Counted from the first letter of the stretch, positions 26,301-36,443 are shown. The stretch is 64,000 nt of DNA from Mycteria americana (GCF_035582795.1 NC_134370.1:55043501-55107500), one strand, 5' to 3'. Numbers and translations: made by a program. The notes: generated by a model from the letters alone, not told the origin.

Positions 26301-29300
26301 GACTGATGGATAAAAATAAGCCCAATCCCAAACAGGGACAATACAATTGTCTGGTAGTCCTTTATTATGCAAGACAAGGCAGGCTTCAGGACATGCAGAT
26401 TTTGCATACAATCTGATGAGCACAATATTCCTTTGTACTTCATGGTGAAGTAAACAGCCTCATCTGTCATCCATTGCCCATCATTAACAGAAGTAAGGGA
26501 ACAAAATCAGGATAGTTTCAGATTCTCTCTACCTAAAGTGCTAACAAGTCAGAGATATTTAGCAGTAGGCTTTTAGCCTGTAAAAAGCAAACAAACAAAC
26601 TAAACAGCCTCTACCTGTGACTTCAGTTCTCATATGCTTCTTTCAAGGTATCATAGCCTAAATATGAATATAAAAATCCAGCCTGACACACTGGAGCACA
26701 AGCTGACTGCCCCTTCAGTTTTTGACGTCAACTTCTAACTGTGTACCATCTGCCAGCCTTTCACAAAAGATGGGGGAGAGACCATCCTAGTACAGTAATG
26801 CCTGCAGCAATTTTGTTGCAACAAAACTGCCCAGCTCCATCACTTTACTCTCTTACACTGGTTCATTTTTATTTCATGGAAGTATAGCAATAAAAAAGTC
26901 GATCTAGAAACTTAATGCACTGATACAGATGTAATGAAATACAGCATACATTTTCTGCTAAACTTGGGCTACAATGAAAAAGGCTAAGCTAACAGCTACT
27001 AACATAACTAATAAAGAATCAGTTCTGATCTGACATCAAACTCCAGAACAAGTTATTGGGAGGATCAGCACTAGCAAGGGCTTCTGTGCAGTTCACTAGC
27101 TGATTTTGCAACTGAAACGTCTCTTAATGGTACTGAGCCCTAGAAAGATACAGAAAAGTAAAAAATAGTAACCCATCACTATGCCACATTAGAGCAGCTC
27201 AAAATCACCTCCTTCTAATGAAAGATTTGAAAGAGGAGATTACAACCAAATGTCATGCCATGGTATATTTATAGTTCTCTGGCACTCCCTTTGACACAGC
27301 AAGGTCTCTGCTCTTGTCCCTCACCAGCAGCAGGCAGAGGCAGAGAAGAGTCTGTCTCTCTCCAGCACTTGTCCTGCCCAAACAGGAGAGCGCCTGGCAG
27401 CCAGGCTCAGACTGCCTGATCTGCCTGAGCCTTCCAGCAAAAACCGTACAATCCCACAGATTACCCCTGCAGTTAATTTCTGTACGTCACACTAATATAT
27501 TTAAATACCAAAAACATTTTCCATGTTCCCATTTTCTTAATACTCAGCATTTAAAGACAGCACAGAACTCCAGATTCCAACAAGAGACCTGCTGTTAAAT
27601 TTTATTTTTGGTGAAGCTGTATTTTTTGACCTTAAATTGTAAAGCGCAAGGCAGAAAACCGAGCAGTTCCCTAATTTCTCGCTATTATCTCTATTTCCAA
27701 GAAGGGGGAACAGTTCTCATAGGACTGTGTGAGGTTTATCTGACATTTTTAAAACCTGTTATTCGCAAGGTGCTTTAAGCAATTTCATTAACACTGAGTC
27801 AGTCAAACATGAGTGGATCAGCAGAGATACCTGATCACGGCTTTTAAAAGATGCTTTTTTTTTAAATTAAATTTTGCAGTAAAAGTATCACAGCATGACT
27901 AGTCAAGAGTCCTGTGTGCACTGTAAGTTACTGTGTAACTAATTCAAATACATAAAGCAATACATTACACCGGCAATAAAAATCTACAGGTAATACATTA
28001 CTATCTTGTTTTAGAGACATGAGGAAAAACAGCTCATGATCAGTGATTTTTTTTGTAGCTGCTTCTATACACTATGACTATACAATCTGTAGGGCTATTT
28101 TTTTGATTACACAGACTGTAAAACACAAGTAGATAGCACAATTACTCTGTGTTTTTTAATTGCTATGGAATTGACTAATCAGATCCCATCTAGCTCTGAA
28201 GGCTGTATATATGCTTTCTAAAAGTCTTTAAATTGGGTAAAAGTACTGAACTTTAGAAAACTGCTCAGAACACAAAATAATTAAATTACATACCATTTTT
28301 CTGGTCTCAAGTAAAAAGGACCTTAAAAAGGTCCTTTTAGGACCTTAAAATTCTCAAGACCTAAGGACCCCAAAGGACCTCAAAAGACCTAAGGACCTCA
28401 AAGGACCTAAAGGACCTTAAAATTCTCAAGTAAAAAGGATCTCTTAAAAATCACTGTGCAATATACTGGAATGTAAGATGAACCCAATAATGTATTTATT
28501 ACCTTTCATACCCTCTCCTTAACATTCTCTGATATAAAACTCACTTGCCTTTACTTGTATTATGGGGGAACTAGAGCTCTTATTAAATACAAGGTCCCAC
28601 AGAGAAAAAAATTGGTCACATAAGAAACTCACTACAAATTGTCCAAGCCCTAACCATTCACGCTTACTTCTTATTATCACACTACTCAGCACAGTAAAGT
28701 GAGTAAGCCATGAGTCAGTATCTATCCTCCTCAAAAACAAACTTATATTACTCTTAGGGCAATGGGCCCATATGCTTAGGCCAGTCTGAGGGTTTCTGCA
28801 ATCAGATACAAACTATCAGAGACTGACAGAGTAAGTGGCGAGGGAAACTACTCTTAAGTGCTACAACTAAACACCTCTGTACAAAATGAATTATTACTAT
28901 TTAATGGTGGCCCAAATTTAGTTTGCATTAAGGCCTCTTTAATCCATTCTGTAAGTAACATTTATAGATCCTCAAGGACCTATTACTCTGCCAGAGCAGT
29001 GTATGAAAAGCTGAGTGTATGTAAGATTCCAGCACAAGAAATGTCTGATAAGGAATCTTCATCTTGACCATTTTACTTTGCATTTATTTTTATTGCTTTA
29101 AAGTGTTTGTCTTTGAGTCGTTTTACAGTCACTTTTGCTTGTGAGTACCACTAAGAAATTATTTCAAATAAATCCTATTGTTGTTTTGCTTCCTATTGTC
29201 ATATTGCTATTCAGACATTGGGTCTGGTAAACTTAGCCAACTTCTTGTTTGCTTTTGGTTTATCAGAGTGTAAATGTGGTGAAGTTGTGGAGCCTGTCCA

Positions 29301-32300
29301 GCTTCCCTTTTTAGTCTCCATCCTTAAGACAAATTAAACATCATCTATTGCTTTGAAACAGCTTTTAAAGAACAAGTTCTGCACCAAAGCAACTGTAAGA
29401 TCTTTTTCGTGTGTGTGCATGCTACTTGCTTCTACAGAAAAATCGCCCTTCTGAACCCTTCTATGCACATGACCTTCAAATCACTTTCACTTCAGAACAA
29501 TCTTGAATTCTTTATTTTGTATTTCTTATTAGTACATCACCCGTTACAAAAATTAGCCAACACAACAAAACATCTAAGTCCCAGGCAAGCCAGCTCCCAT
29601 ACACATTAAGGCTCAAATCTTGCACACTGTTAAGCCTACATGAAACATAAAATCCCCTTCAGGTGAGGATCAAGATCCTGTTTAATGCAAGACCCTGCTC
29701 TTGATAGCAGTTTCCTACTCTTTAATATATAAGTATTAAATAATTAAGTCTTAAAGGTACCTCAGTCACAAATCACCTACAATCTCTGTGCTGTTCCTCT
29801 ACTACTGTCCTATTTTACATGCAGTTTTGCTATCCCCAGTTCCAAGGCTCAGGCTCAAAGCTTACAGCTGACTTGCTCAGCTTCCACATGTTCTTCACTC
29901 TTCCAAGAAGACTGGGCTTTGGACTCCCAAAACAACTAATGCCAGCTTCTGTGGGTGGCAATATTTACTCCTTGTTTATACACAATTTAACTTTGATTCT
30001 TAAAACTTACATTTTTCTTTCTTTCAGGTTCCTTTGCTCCCTGTTCAGGCTGTGAGCCTTCATCAGGTGGTACTGTTAAGCGTAGCCTACAGACATTCAT
30101 CTGAAAGAAAAAAGAAAGGTTTGCTTTTAGATTTAAGTGTTACAAAACATATTTTAATAACTTGCTTTACAGAATGAACCATACTAACATTCAAGTTTTA
30201 ATTTACTATTTTCTACCTTCTGCCACATAGCTGACAAAAGATTATTTTTTAAAGGTTGGAGGGGTTTTTAGCTGGCAAGAAATAATTGAAGGGCATCCCC
30301 ATAATTACATACCTGAAATAGCAAAAATCCATTTCAATCAACAACATGTTCTTATGTACTCATAAATGACATTGAGAGCTGAGATAACAGAACAATGAAC
30401 ATAATTTTCTAGTTTCTCAGTTTTGTTTGCAGATTTGGCACACCTTTAATCTTCAAAAGGGATTATTTAGAAACACAAAGAGTATTCTGGAGTGAAGGCC
30501 TCTCTTCTGTTCAGTATATATCCAAGTATTTGATCCAAGGATTCCTCAGTACTGCAGTTCCACTGAATATGAATATTATTGAAATCTGATACATACAAGT
30601 TGTTTTTAAAAACTAAGCTTCAAAATGCTTCAGAGAAAATTTAAGAGGTATTGGTTACTATCAATTTCAGGAAAGCCATTCTCTTGCTGAGGAAAGAGAC
30701 CAATAGGGTTGACACCTTCCTATCCCCAGTTGCAGTTTGCCTTGCTTTTGGCTGAGAGATCTTTGGTGTAATGATATTTTTAAAGCAACGCATTTCATAC
30801 AAGAAACTTGGTTAAAACTTTCAGTCTTAGTCCTATTCATGAGACATTTTTGTAGAAAACAACTATAAGTCCTAAGCAGAGCATAGCAAATGATGAAATG
30901 AGAAATCTGCCTGTCCAAATTTGAAGCTGCACAATACCTTCCCATGAAATCCCAGCTGTCTGTTGACAACAAACAGGGCTCTGAAAGCTCTTCCTCAAAA
31001 CGTCTAAAATACCTCTTTCATTTTTACTGTGGGCTGTCACCACTGTTCTTCTATAGTCCAGCATCTCAACTGATCTAGATCTCTCTAGTTTCTCCTAACT
31101 GCTTACCTCCAGTCATGCTGAATGTGTACCTTCTCTCTGAAATACACCTTTCCATTGCACTTGCCCAAGCTCACAGCTCATGTCTTGGTCATTACAGCAC
31201 TTCCTTTTGCCTTGAAAATGGCGATCGTGTTCTGTTCACAGACATTCAGAGCACAGCAGCAAAGTCCTTTTCATAGACCCCAAATTTTACCATTTTATAA
31301 TTCACTTCTTCCATCTCTCACATCAATTAAGCTAACTTGACTTGACTTTCAAGGCTTTTTACAACACAGCCTCCTCAGAGCACCACTATTCAGCATCATG
31401 ACAAGGATTCCAGTTTGCCCTGTTTTCAAACAATGGACCTTTTTCAACTTTTCAAACAAGCTTTAACTTTTTCTTCTTCCCAAGCAAAAGCAATTGGAAG
31501 AACTATCTGCAAGTATCTGCAGCAACTTCACTATTTTTCTTCCAGTCTTTCTTCACATCTGTTGAGACGACAAATCAACAGTGTTTAGACTACTGGTATG
31601 CTGTCAACTGTATTAAAAAATGCTACTTTGTATTGCCTTCCATCTTCCTCTCTCAGTTTGGTTCTTTAGGTCTGCAAGGCCTTCTACCAATAAGGAACAG
31701 TGTCCTGAGATACAGATAAAGTTCCTATAAAATGTACACTGTGTCTGTATTATAAAGAAGAAAAAAAAAAAAGTCTATAATAAGGCCAAGGTGAAATATA
31801 ACCTACTCTTTAGACACATCTGTAGAGGCTACTTTTTCTGCAGTGCACTCCTCACTGTTAATTCATCATTCAGCCGTGTGCTAGCAAATCTAGAACAAGA
31901 TGCCATAGAGAAAGTGACATAAAACCCCCAAAACTTAGTATAAAAGCAGGTTATGCTTTCATATTTACTAAAGAATTCTGAAACAATGAAATGCATTTAA
32001 AAATTATGAATCCTCGCACATTGGCTTTTGACAGTGATTGACCACTATATTTGTTCTTCCAAGAACACCAGACTCTCCCCATATACTGCAGAAGCTGGAG
32101 GTGCTTCCTGCTTACAAGTTAGTTATCAAGCTACATTAATAATAAACTCCTCAACTTTAGATCTCCTTGATTCTTAAGGTAATTAATACCACCTTTTCTC
32201 ACCTCTTTAATTTCCATTTTCCCCTGCTCTTTCTTCCCATTAGCTTAGCAAGGCTCTTTCCTCTTAAAACATGTCTGTTTACAACAAGAAGGGAAACAGA

Positions 32301-35300
32301 GTCTGGCATTCCTCCATGCAGGCAAACAAAGACCAGCCCCATAAATAGGAAATACAACTGCATTTGTGCTGTGCTGTGCAGGAAGTGATAGAGGAGGCCA
32401 ACTTTTTCTTACAGTGATTTCAAATGAAGGAAAACTAGAGTAAAAGGAATGAAAGGCCTGTTAGGAGACAACATGAAAAATACCTCAAATAAATAGAAAC
32501 AGATAATGACTGGCAACTCAAAGTTAGGAGAAATGGAGTTGTGTATGATTCTCTGAAGCTGGCAAATGGCTTGGCTGTTAGTCAGTATGGGACTAATTAT
32601 AGCCAACATACTTATAGATTCACAGTGCAGCGATTGTAAATAAGTAATTATCCCTGTACCTGCATACCAGTTAGTGAATCATGACTGCCTGTCACATTAC
32701 AGCAATTGATGTCTTACAGGGCTACTATGAAGGAAATCACAGAAGCCCAGTACAGATGGCAGTCAAATCATAACAACTAGGTTGGAAATATAAATTAATA
32801 ACAGTAGTTTGTTGAGACTAAAAACACCATGCAATCAAAGGGTTGCTATCATCTAAACTGTTTTTCTTGCCCTTTTCTTTTTACATTGCCTTCTCCATTA
32901 CCCCCCAAATCACTTTTTTTTCCCCACTTCCTCATTTCCACACTGACTCCTTACTTTTAAAACACCTCAAATCAGTATCATATTTTGGCAGTATTTCTGA
33001 TACAAAATAAAGCTGTAATGCTTTACTTTGCAGCCTGTTGCATGCAAATGCCAAACAGAGGGTGGCATTGGCAATCACCTAAGGATTCTAGCCTTGAAGT
33101 CATGCCCAGCGAGGCTTGTAAGGCAGCGGCAAAGTATCACCCAGTTTCTCACTAGGACAAACTTATACAGGCTGTACTCTTGCTATTGTTTATAACAATG
33201 GGACTTCCTCAGCATCTCTGGGGAAACAGCAGCAAACGTATAAATTAGCCATTCACTCCTGCTCCTCCGGGGCCATAGATGATGCACTCTACCTAAGGAC
33301 GGAACTACAGACCAATCTGTTAAAATTCAAGAACACCATAGAGACTGGAAGGGAAAAATAACAGGCACTGCTTTTTCCTCTAACCTCCAAAAGTGATTAT
33401 GAATACTGTACCTATACTGTTCTTGCTATGCAGTGCTTTCTGAAGAAACAACACACTGTACCATTTGTCGGCAAGTTTACTTGACCAAATGAATGAGCAG
33501 GCTCACATGGAAATCACAGCAAGCCCTCCTCCAACGACAAAACACTGCTGCAGTGATGCCTTAAAATGGAAATGAAATCGTAACAGGAAGAGCCTCGACT
33601 CAGTGCCAAACAGTGGCAGAATAATGTGCAACTGAGGATGAAGGAGGAATTTCCAGAAACAAATTGGGTTATGCAGAGAGAAAGCAGGGAGGAGGATGAA
33701 AGAGAACTCCCCTAGCAGAGAAAACGCTGTGCTTCAATTTCCTTCAACTGCTGACTGACAGTAAGAACAAGTGAGGAAAAACAGGGAAAGGCATGTCTTC
33801 CACCCTACCTTTATGTCATCAACATTGTAACTTTGTGAGTATAACTTTTTAAAAGAAATACTGGGTAGAAGAAGAACCAGGTATCAAGTTTTCTAGACTA
33901 TCACGTTTTAGTTTCATTTGCAGCATCTGTAGCTTTGGCAAGCCAACAATACAAGTAATGTTAATTTTATGTTTGCTCCTGGCTTTTTGACACCAACAAC
34001 CCACAAGCGGTATTTCCAAAGCTCATCTAACATCATTTGTGAAACAAATACGCAGACAGGAAAACAAAGACTGGCAGATTCAGCCCAGCACAACACCGGA
34101 CAGCAAAAGGTTGCTGAGTGCAATGGAAATTAACAGGTGAACACATGCTCTTTTACCAAATTTCTAAGAGGCTAGTGGGACAGCATAGATGAGAGCTACT
34201 GCAACATGGCAGTTAAGAAAAAAGCCAGTCTAGGTTAGTTAAAAATGTTAAGGCCCAGATCCACAATTCACATTAATGTTTACCATCCTACTCAAATCAC
34301 TAGGGTGCAATTTAAAACAAATACAGATGACAGATTCAGTTTCAGTAATGTTCTTCAGCCTCTTCTTCCCCCCTTCTGAAAAAAAAAGCACCCAGAAAGG
34401 CATTGATCATAGTTAACCATGTACTGAAGTATTTACAGAGCTAGCATTAAAATAATGAACAATGTTTTTATAGATTAACCAAAGTTACTAGTACAGCAAT
34501 AGAAAAATACAAACTGTTCTACTAACAACCAGTCCCATTCTAAGATTTTCACAGTACCCCCACAGGGAAGATGTGGTTCAATATTGATCTAGCTTCAAAT
34601 CAACTTTAGAGTTAACATCACCAGAATTTAATAGTTGATCTTTCTAATGTCTGATAATAAAATGGTTTGGGGATAGCACATTTGTTGAGTAACTATCTGC
34701 TAACCTACCAGCTCAATGGCCAAAAATCACTCCCTTTGCCTAAGACCCAATGTTAGTTTTAGACTTTTGAAGGTGAAAGCAGAAAAGGAATGGGTGTTTA
34801 ATTTCAGTCAGTCCTAAAAAGCAAAGTACTTTCTTTGGTCATTTATCTGTTGATTAGCCTGCTACATTTATAAAATCTCTGCTATGAGATTCCCCACACA
34901 ATTAAAGGGCAGTTTTCCTGTGACCACAGGCACACAGGAATGTGACACATGTCTTTCATTTATTCAACAGTTATTCTAACTGTCTTCCTCCCCTCTTTTG
35001 ACAACTCATGGTAAGGGAGTCACATTTCACTAAAAAAAGAACAGCAGCTTCCCAGTGGGTTTTATTTGCAAAGTAGGTTTTTACCAGTTTCCTTAAGAGA
35101 ATGTATCAAATACAGTTCATTTTACATCATCCCCAGCAAATAGATCATGGGGATGAAAATACAAAAATTATCACTTAAACACAAATTCTCTTAGCTTTAA
35201 CTTCTTTAAGAAATACTAAAACAGGAAAACTCAATGGGAACACGGAAGACCTGTAGGGAATATAACTATGATTTCCAAGTCATCTTAATTTTTCCACATA

Positions 35301-36274
35301 CATGAACAATTTCATTTTTATTAAGGCCAGGGATTTTTTCTGTGGAAGAGCCTGACCCTCATGTTATCATGTAAAACACGGCAACATGACATTCTTCATT
35401 ATTTCAGTTATGAACTCATATTTTTGGAGTGTCAAAACAATCACTAAGTAATTCAAGAAGCATCATGATCACACGATTGTCTTTCTTTATAAGGACAAGC
35501 TTATCACTTATTTTGATTTATTTCTTTACACATGGAACGTGCACTCACAATGATAGCAGTGTGGTTACAGCAGCAAAATAGGGCTATTTAAAGCAGGGTG
35601 GCTGTAGAGACATTCCTATCATACCTGCCAGAGTTTTAACAACTTTTTAGAAGCACTTCCCAACTGATTAATACATCATTATTATTTATCTCGTTTATGA
35701 AAATTACGAGCAAATACATCAGTAAATCGTACTTCTGTATTTGAGGAACTGATTATAAAAATAAATTAATATTGCCACCTAAATCATTACAGTGAGCTTC
35801 CTCATGATAGCGCCTGGATAGCCAAGTTCTCAGTTGTAAATATGAAGGCGCATTTCAAGGGGGGGGGGGGGGGGGGGGGGGGCGCGGGGGAAGTCTCCAA
35901 CACAAGCACACCTTCCTCGCAGGTTTCCACAAGAACAGCCAGGGACTAGCACTAACAAAAGCCTTGCAGGACACCCCAAACGCTCTTCATTTCCCAGCAC
36001 CTACTACGAACGCGCAAAAAGATGTTCTCACACACCGCAATCTTCACCTGAAAACACCGAAAATAAGCAAGAAAAAAAAAAAAAGCGCTCCGCAGGTAAA
36101 CTGGGGGGGCGGGGGAGTCAAACCGCCGCTTCGCCCCACGACACCGCCCGCAGTACCTCCCCCCCGTCCTCCCCGCGCTGCCCCGCGCACCTTCCGCCGG
36201 GCGCGGCCGCCGTCGCCAGACGGCCTCCGGGGGGTGGTGGCCGTGACCGTGAGCCCCGAGCTGTAGCGCAGCAT
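4292..36274 (-). CDS. MYZAP: MYZAP, myocardial zonula adherens protein (coding exons 1-10, C-terminus outside window)
   Basis: Gene-level entry. Ten minus-strand exons join in one open frame to 380 residues, against about 466 in human, so about 90 C-terminal residues lie beyond the left edge. What is seen: a basic N-terminus, a conserved module with VYGVV and EMVVYGWS (about residues 77-98), then almost continuous charged heptad-rich coiled coil (about residues 105-380) with LDDMVHCQQKKVK near the end. These stretches match my memory of human MYZAP almost residue for residue. Known of the family: it sits at intercalated discs and other adherens or tight junction plaques, binds ZO-1 and a myosin-phosphatase Rho-interacting protein, and activates Rho-dependent SRF signalling. 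In human the locus also makes read-through transcripts with downstream POLR2M (GCOM1). All introns are GT-AG. The start was chosen because human MYZAP also begins MLR and because it is the last ATG before a good donor in the CpG island. Upstream in-frame ATGs exist but fall in GC-driven open frame. Confidence 0.95.
4398..7764 (-). other. MYZAP: MYZAP intron 9
   Basis: 3.4 kb; holds the antisense solo LTR (6961-7560). Otherwise nothing recognised. Confidence 0.85.
6961..7560 (+). mobile_element. Solo LTR, second subfamily of the same avian ERVL-type group
   Basis: About 600 bp, starting TGCGCTGGTTTTGACTGGG and flanked by GATGC on both sides (6956-6960 and 7561-7565). It is similar to the 47.6-kb copy in its first 250 bp and last 130 bp, but carries a different middle section (about 7250-7410). 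The TATA motif of the other copy is degraded here (CAATTAAAAG), while ATTAAA at 7428 remains. The 3' end reads CACAGAA instead of CGACA, so the terminal CA is mutated or the boundary is 3 bp earlier. It sits in MYZAP intron 9 in antisense orientation. No internal viral genes. Confidence 0.85.
7765..7850 (-). CDS. MYZAP: MYZAP coding exon 9 (residues 317-344, split codon 345)
   Basis: 86 nt: ERHQLQKQLELNEIQISGAK then SENNSDSE plus AG of a split Arg codon. Human has ERHQLQLQLLEHETEMSGE at this position, so the region is conserved at the start and diverged at the end, where a short Ser/Asn/Asp break interrupts the coiled coil. Acceptor CTTGTTTAG|GAA, donor AAAG|GTGAGA; phase 2 at its 3' end. Confidence 0.93.
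7851..10040 (-). other. MYZAP: MYZAP intron 8
   Basis: 2.2 kb AT-rich intron with one A-run near 9958. Nothing else recognised. Confidence 0.85.
10041..10169 (-). CDS. MYZAP: MYZAP coding exon 8 (residues 274-316)
   Basis: Forty-three codons with KAIEEANKKMQ and EKDQRIGELDRLIERMEE, matching human MYZAP. Acceptor TTGTTTGAAG|GAG, donor GAG|GTATGAG. Coiled coil. On the transcript strand a 25-nt A-run lies about 50-80 nt upstream of the acceptor (10222-10246), an unusual neighbour for the branch-point zone. Confidence 0.95.
10170..11039 (-). other. MYZAP: MYZAP intron 7
   Basis: 870 bp; contains the T25 run. Nothing else recognised. Confidence 0.85.
10222..10246. repeat. (T)25 homopolymer
   Basis: Twenty-five T on the plus strand, 53 bp from MYZAP exon 8; an A-run in the transcript upstream of the acceptor. 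Confidence 0.9.
11040..11165 (-). CDS. MYZAP: MYZAP coding exon 7 (residues 232-273)
   Basis: Forty-two codons, VESSQEANAEVMREMTRKLY and SQYEEKMREEEQKHKAEKEI then LL. Near-identical in its first half to human MYZAP. Acceptor TCTTATAG|GTG, donor CTA|GTATGT. Highly charged coiled coil, phase 0 at both ends. Confidence 0.95.
11166..14084 (-). other. MYZAP: MYZAP intron 6
   Basis: 2.9 kb; only short low-complexity runs (about 12170-12195 and 13501-13535). No coding signal. Confidence 0.85.
14085..14237 (-). CDS. MYZAP: MYZAP coding exon 6 (residues 181-231)
   Basis: Fifty-one codons, KTLVDVTLENTDIREQIRNL through EKLREKQKQLETAQIENQLL and KLK. Strong match to human MYZAP. The acceptor is TTCTTCTAG|AAA. 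The donor, AAG|GTGCGG, is the weakest in the gene (C at +4, G at +6), but phase and homology fix it; the nearby GTATAT 5 nt downstream would break the frame. Confidence 0.94.
14238..15108 (-). other. MYZAP: MYZAP intron 5
   Basis: 871 bp with a 20-nt A-run at 14265. Nothing else recognised. Confidence 0.85.
15109..15222 (-). CDS. MYZAP: MYZAP coding exon 5 (residues 143-180)
   Basis: Thirty-eight codons between CTGCTCAG|GTG and CAG|GTACAT. Contains AHQESLENHVRVQAAALDSF, aligning with the human AQQEYLENHIQTQSSALDRF stretch. Coiled-coil segment, phase 0 at both ends. The substitutions relative to human are conservative at heptad core positions. Confidence 0.93.
15223..17512 (-). other. MYZAP: MYZAP intron 4
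   Basis: 2.3 kb with no recognised element. Confidence 0.85.
17513..17605 (-). CDS. MYZAP: MYZAP coding exon 4 (residues 112-142)
   Basis: Thirty-one codons, VRATLEKVRKKMYGEYDEM then KRKIQQLTNELK, between ACACCAG|GTG and AAA|GTAAGT. Matches the human VRATLEKVRKRMYGDYDEM block. Start of the long coiled coil. It holds in-frame Met codons (MYGEYDEM) that could start a shorter protein if the candidate intronic promoter near 19380 is real. Confidence 0.95.
17606..20188 (-). other. MYZAP: MYZAP intron 3
   Basis: 2.6 kb. Its central part (about 18890-19560) is richer in G+C than the flanks and contains the candidate TATA/CCAAT promoter listed separately. It also has AGAAGGTCAAGTT near 19497, which resembles an extended nuclear-receptor half site (TCAAGGTCA type). 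Confidence 0.8.
19242..19470 (-). promoter_or_regulatory. Candidate TATA/CCAAT promoter and first exon within MYZAP intron 3
   Basis: On the minus strand: ATTGG (inverted CCAAT box, plus coordinates 19460-19464), then TATAAAAG (19406-19413) 46 bp further on. This places a predicted transcription start near 19380, with CCAAT at about -80 and TATA at about -30, the classical spacing. About 140 nt downstream lies a splice-donor-like TTAGG|GTATGT (exon end 19242). An ORF of 132 codons starts at 19360 and reads through that donor. If spliced to exon 4 the ATG at 19360 would be out of frame, so exon 4 Met codons would be the likely starts of a shorter MYZAP. This is inference from motif spacing only. 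Confidence 0.35.
20189..20347 (-). CDS. MYZAP: MYZAP coding exon 3 (residues 59-111)
   Basis: Fifty-three codons between acceptor TTTTAAG|GAG and donor GAA|GTGAGT, phase 0 at both ends. It contains HGMVYGVVHR and EMVVYGWSADQLKEEMNYIK, nearly identical to human MYZAP and the most conserved part of the N-terminal half; the coiled coil begins at its end. On the transcript strand the acceptor is preceded by an extraordinary U-run (20351-20390), which may make its recognition length-sensitive. Confidence 0.95.
20351..20390. repeat. A-run (U-run on the transcript) at the MYZAP exon 3 acceptor
   Basis: Twenty-three A, one G, then ten A on the plus strand, preceded by AAAAGT. On the transcript this is a polypyrimidine tract of almost pure U directly before the exon 3 acceptor. 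Confidence 0.9.
20679..20728. repeat. 25-bp perfect tandem duplication
   Basis: Two copies of a unit starting AGAGAAAAAGTTATCCTGGC in MYZAP intron 2, about 330 bp upstream of exon 3 on the transcript. Confidence 0.92.
24152..24186. repeat. (TTAGA)n short array
   Basis: TAGATTAGATTAGATTAG followed by TTAGGTTAGATTAGTTA in MYZAP intron 2; imperfect pentamer array. Confidence 0.8.
24811..24898. repeat. 43-bp tandem duplication
   Basis: Two copies of a unit containing GTCAGATACCCCCATACTTT; copies differ by one C. Located in MYZAP intron 2. Confidence 0.9.
26723..26730. promoter_or_regulatory. Palindromic CRE motif
   Basis: TGACGTCA, the full CREB/ATF site, in CpG-poor DNA of MYZAP intron 2. One exact 8-mer only; function unproven. 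Confidence 0.25.
28306..28445. repeat. Degenerate AGGACCT array, about 10-bp period
   Basis: About eight copies of AGGACC(T/C) spaced 9-12 bp with A-rich linkers, including one inverted copy (AGGTCCT) that makes a local hairpin arm (AAGGACCTTAAAAAGGTCCTT). The block is bracketed by direct copies of CTCAAGTAAAAAGGA (28306 and 28425) and contains AGGACCTTAAAATTCTCAAG twice. Lies in MYZAP intron 2. I do not recognise a family. Confidence 0.85.
30011..30100 (-). CDS. MYZAP: MYZAP coding exon 2 (residues 29-58)
   Basis: The acceptor TTTCTTTCAG is followed directly by ATG AAT GTC, and 90 nt later comes the strong donor AAT|GTAAGT. The peptide opens MNVCRLRLTVPP, matching the NVCRLRLTVPP block of human MYZAP, then becomes hydrophilic (ending EPERKKN). 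Phase 0 at both ends. Oddity: the first codon of the exon is itself ATG, where human has Ala, so a transcript using another noncoding first exon could start here. Confidence 0.92.
30101..36190 (-). other. MYZAP: MYZAP intron 1
   Basis: 6.1 kb, AT-rich until the G24 run and CpG island at its 5' end. First introns often carry enhancers, but I see no distinctive motif cluster. Confidence 0.8.
35859..35882. repeat. (G)24 homopolymer near the MYZAP promoter
   Basis: An unbroken run of 24 G, continuing as GCGCGGGGG, about 300 bp inside MYZAP intron 1. On the transcript strand it is a C-run. It can form G-quadruplex structures on the plus strand and its length is likely polymorphic or mis-assembled. 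Confidence 0.85.
36191..36274 (-). CDS. MYZAP: MYZAP coding exon 1 (residues 1-28)
   Basis: The minus-strand ATG at 36274 starts MLRYSSGLTV and runs 84 nt to the donor AAG|GTGCGC. The ATG has G at -3 and C at +4. The peptide is Thr-, Gly- and Arg-rich and ends ARRK. Human MYZAP also opens with MLR and a Ser/Thr/Arg-rich stretch, but similarity is low, as expected for a fast-evolving disordered tail. The exon sits in the CpG island and ends in phase 0. The exact start is inferred, because the frame stays open upstream. Confidence 0.82.
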
Positions 36275-36397
36275 CCCCGCGGGCCGCCGGGCTGGCGCTG
36301 ACTGCGGCTCCCTTTGGCCGGCGGTGCCGCTCCGCCCCCGCGCACATGGCCGCGGGCGGCCGCAGGGGCCGGGCTGCCCCGGCGGGGGCGGGCCGGG

Positions 36398-36443
36398 GAG
36401 GACGCTGGCGGGGCTCCGCGGAGGACGCTGGCGGGGCTCCGCT
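36398..36443. repeat. 23-bp tandem duplication in the MYZAP CpG island
   Basis: Two adjacent copies of a 23-bp unit starting GAGGACGCTGGCGGGG; they differ only in the last base. It lies in the 5'-UTR or promoter, 124 bp upstream of the MYZAP ATG. Confidence 0.9.

Larger units (their letters stand above)
20348..30010 (-). other. MYZAP: MYZAP intron 2
   Basis: 9.7 kb, the largest complete intron. It contains the U-rich tract at the exon 3 acceptor, several tandem duplications, the TTAGA array, a CRE motif and the AGGACCT array. No coding sequence recognised. Confidence 0.85.
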
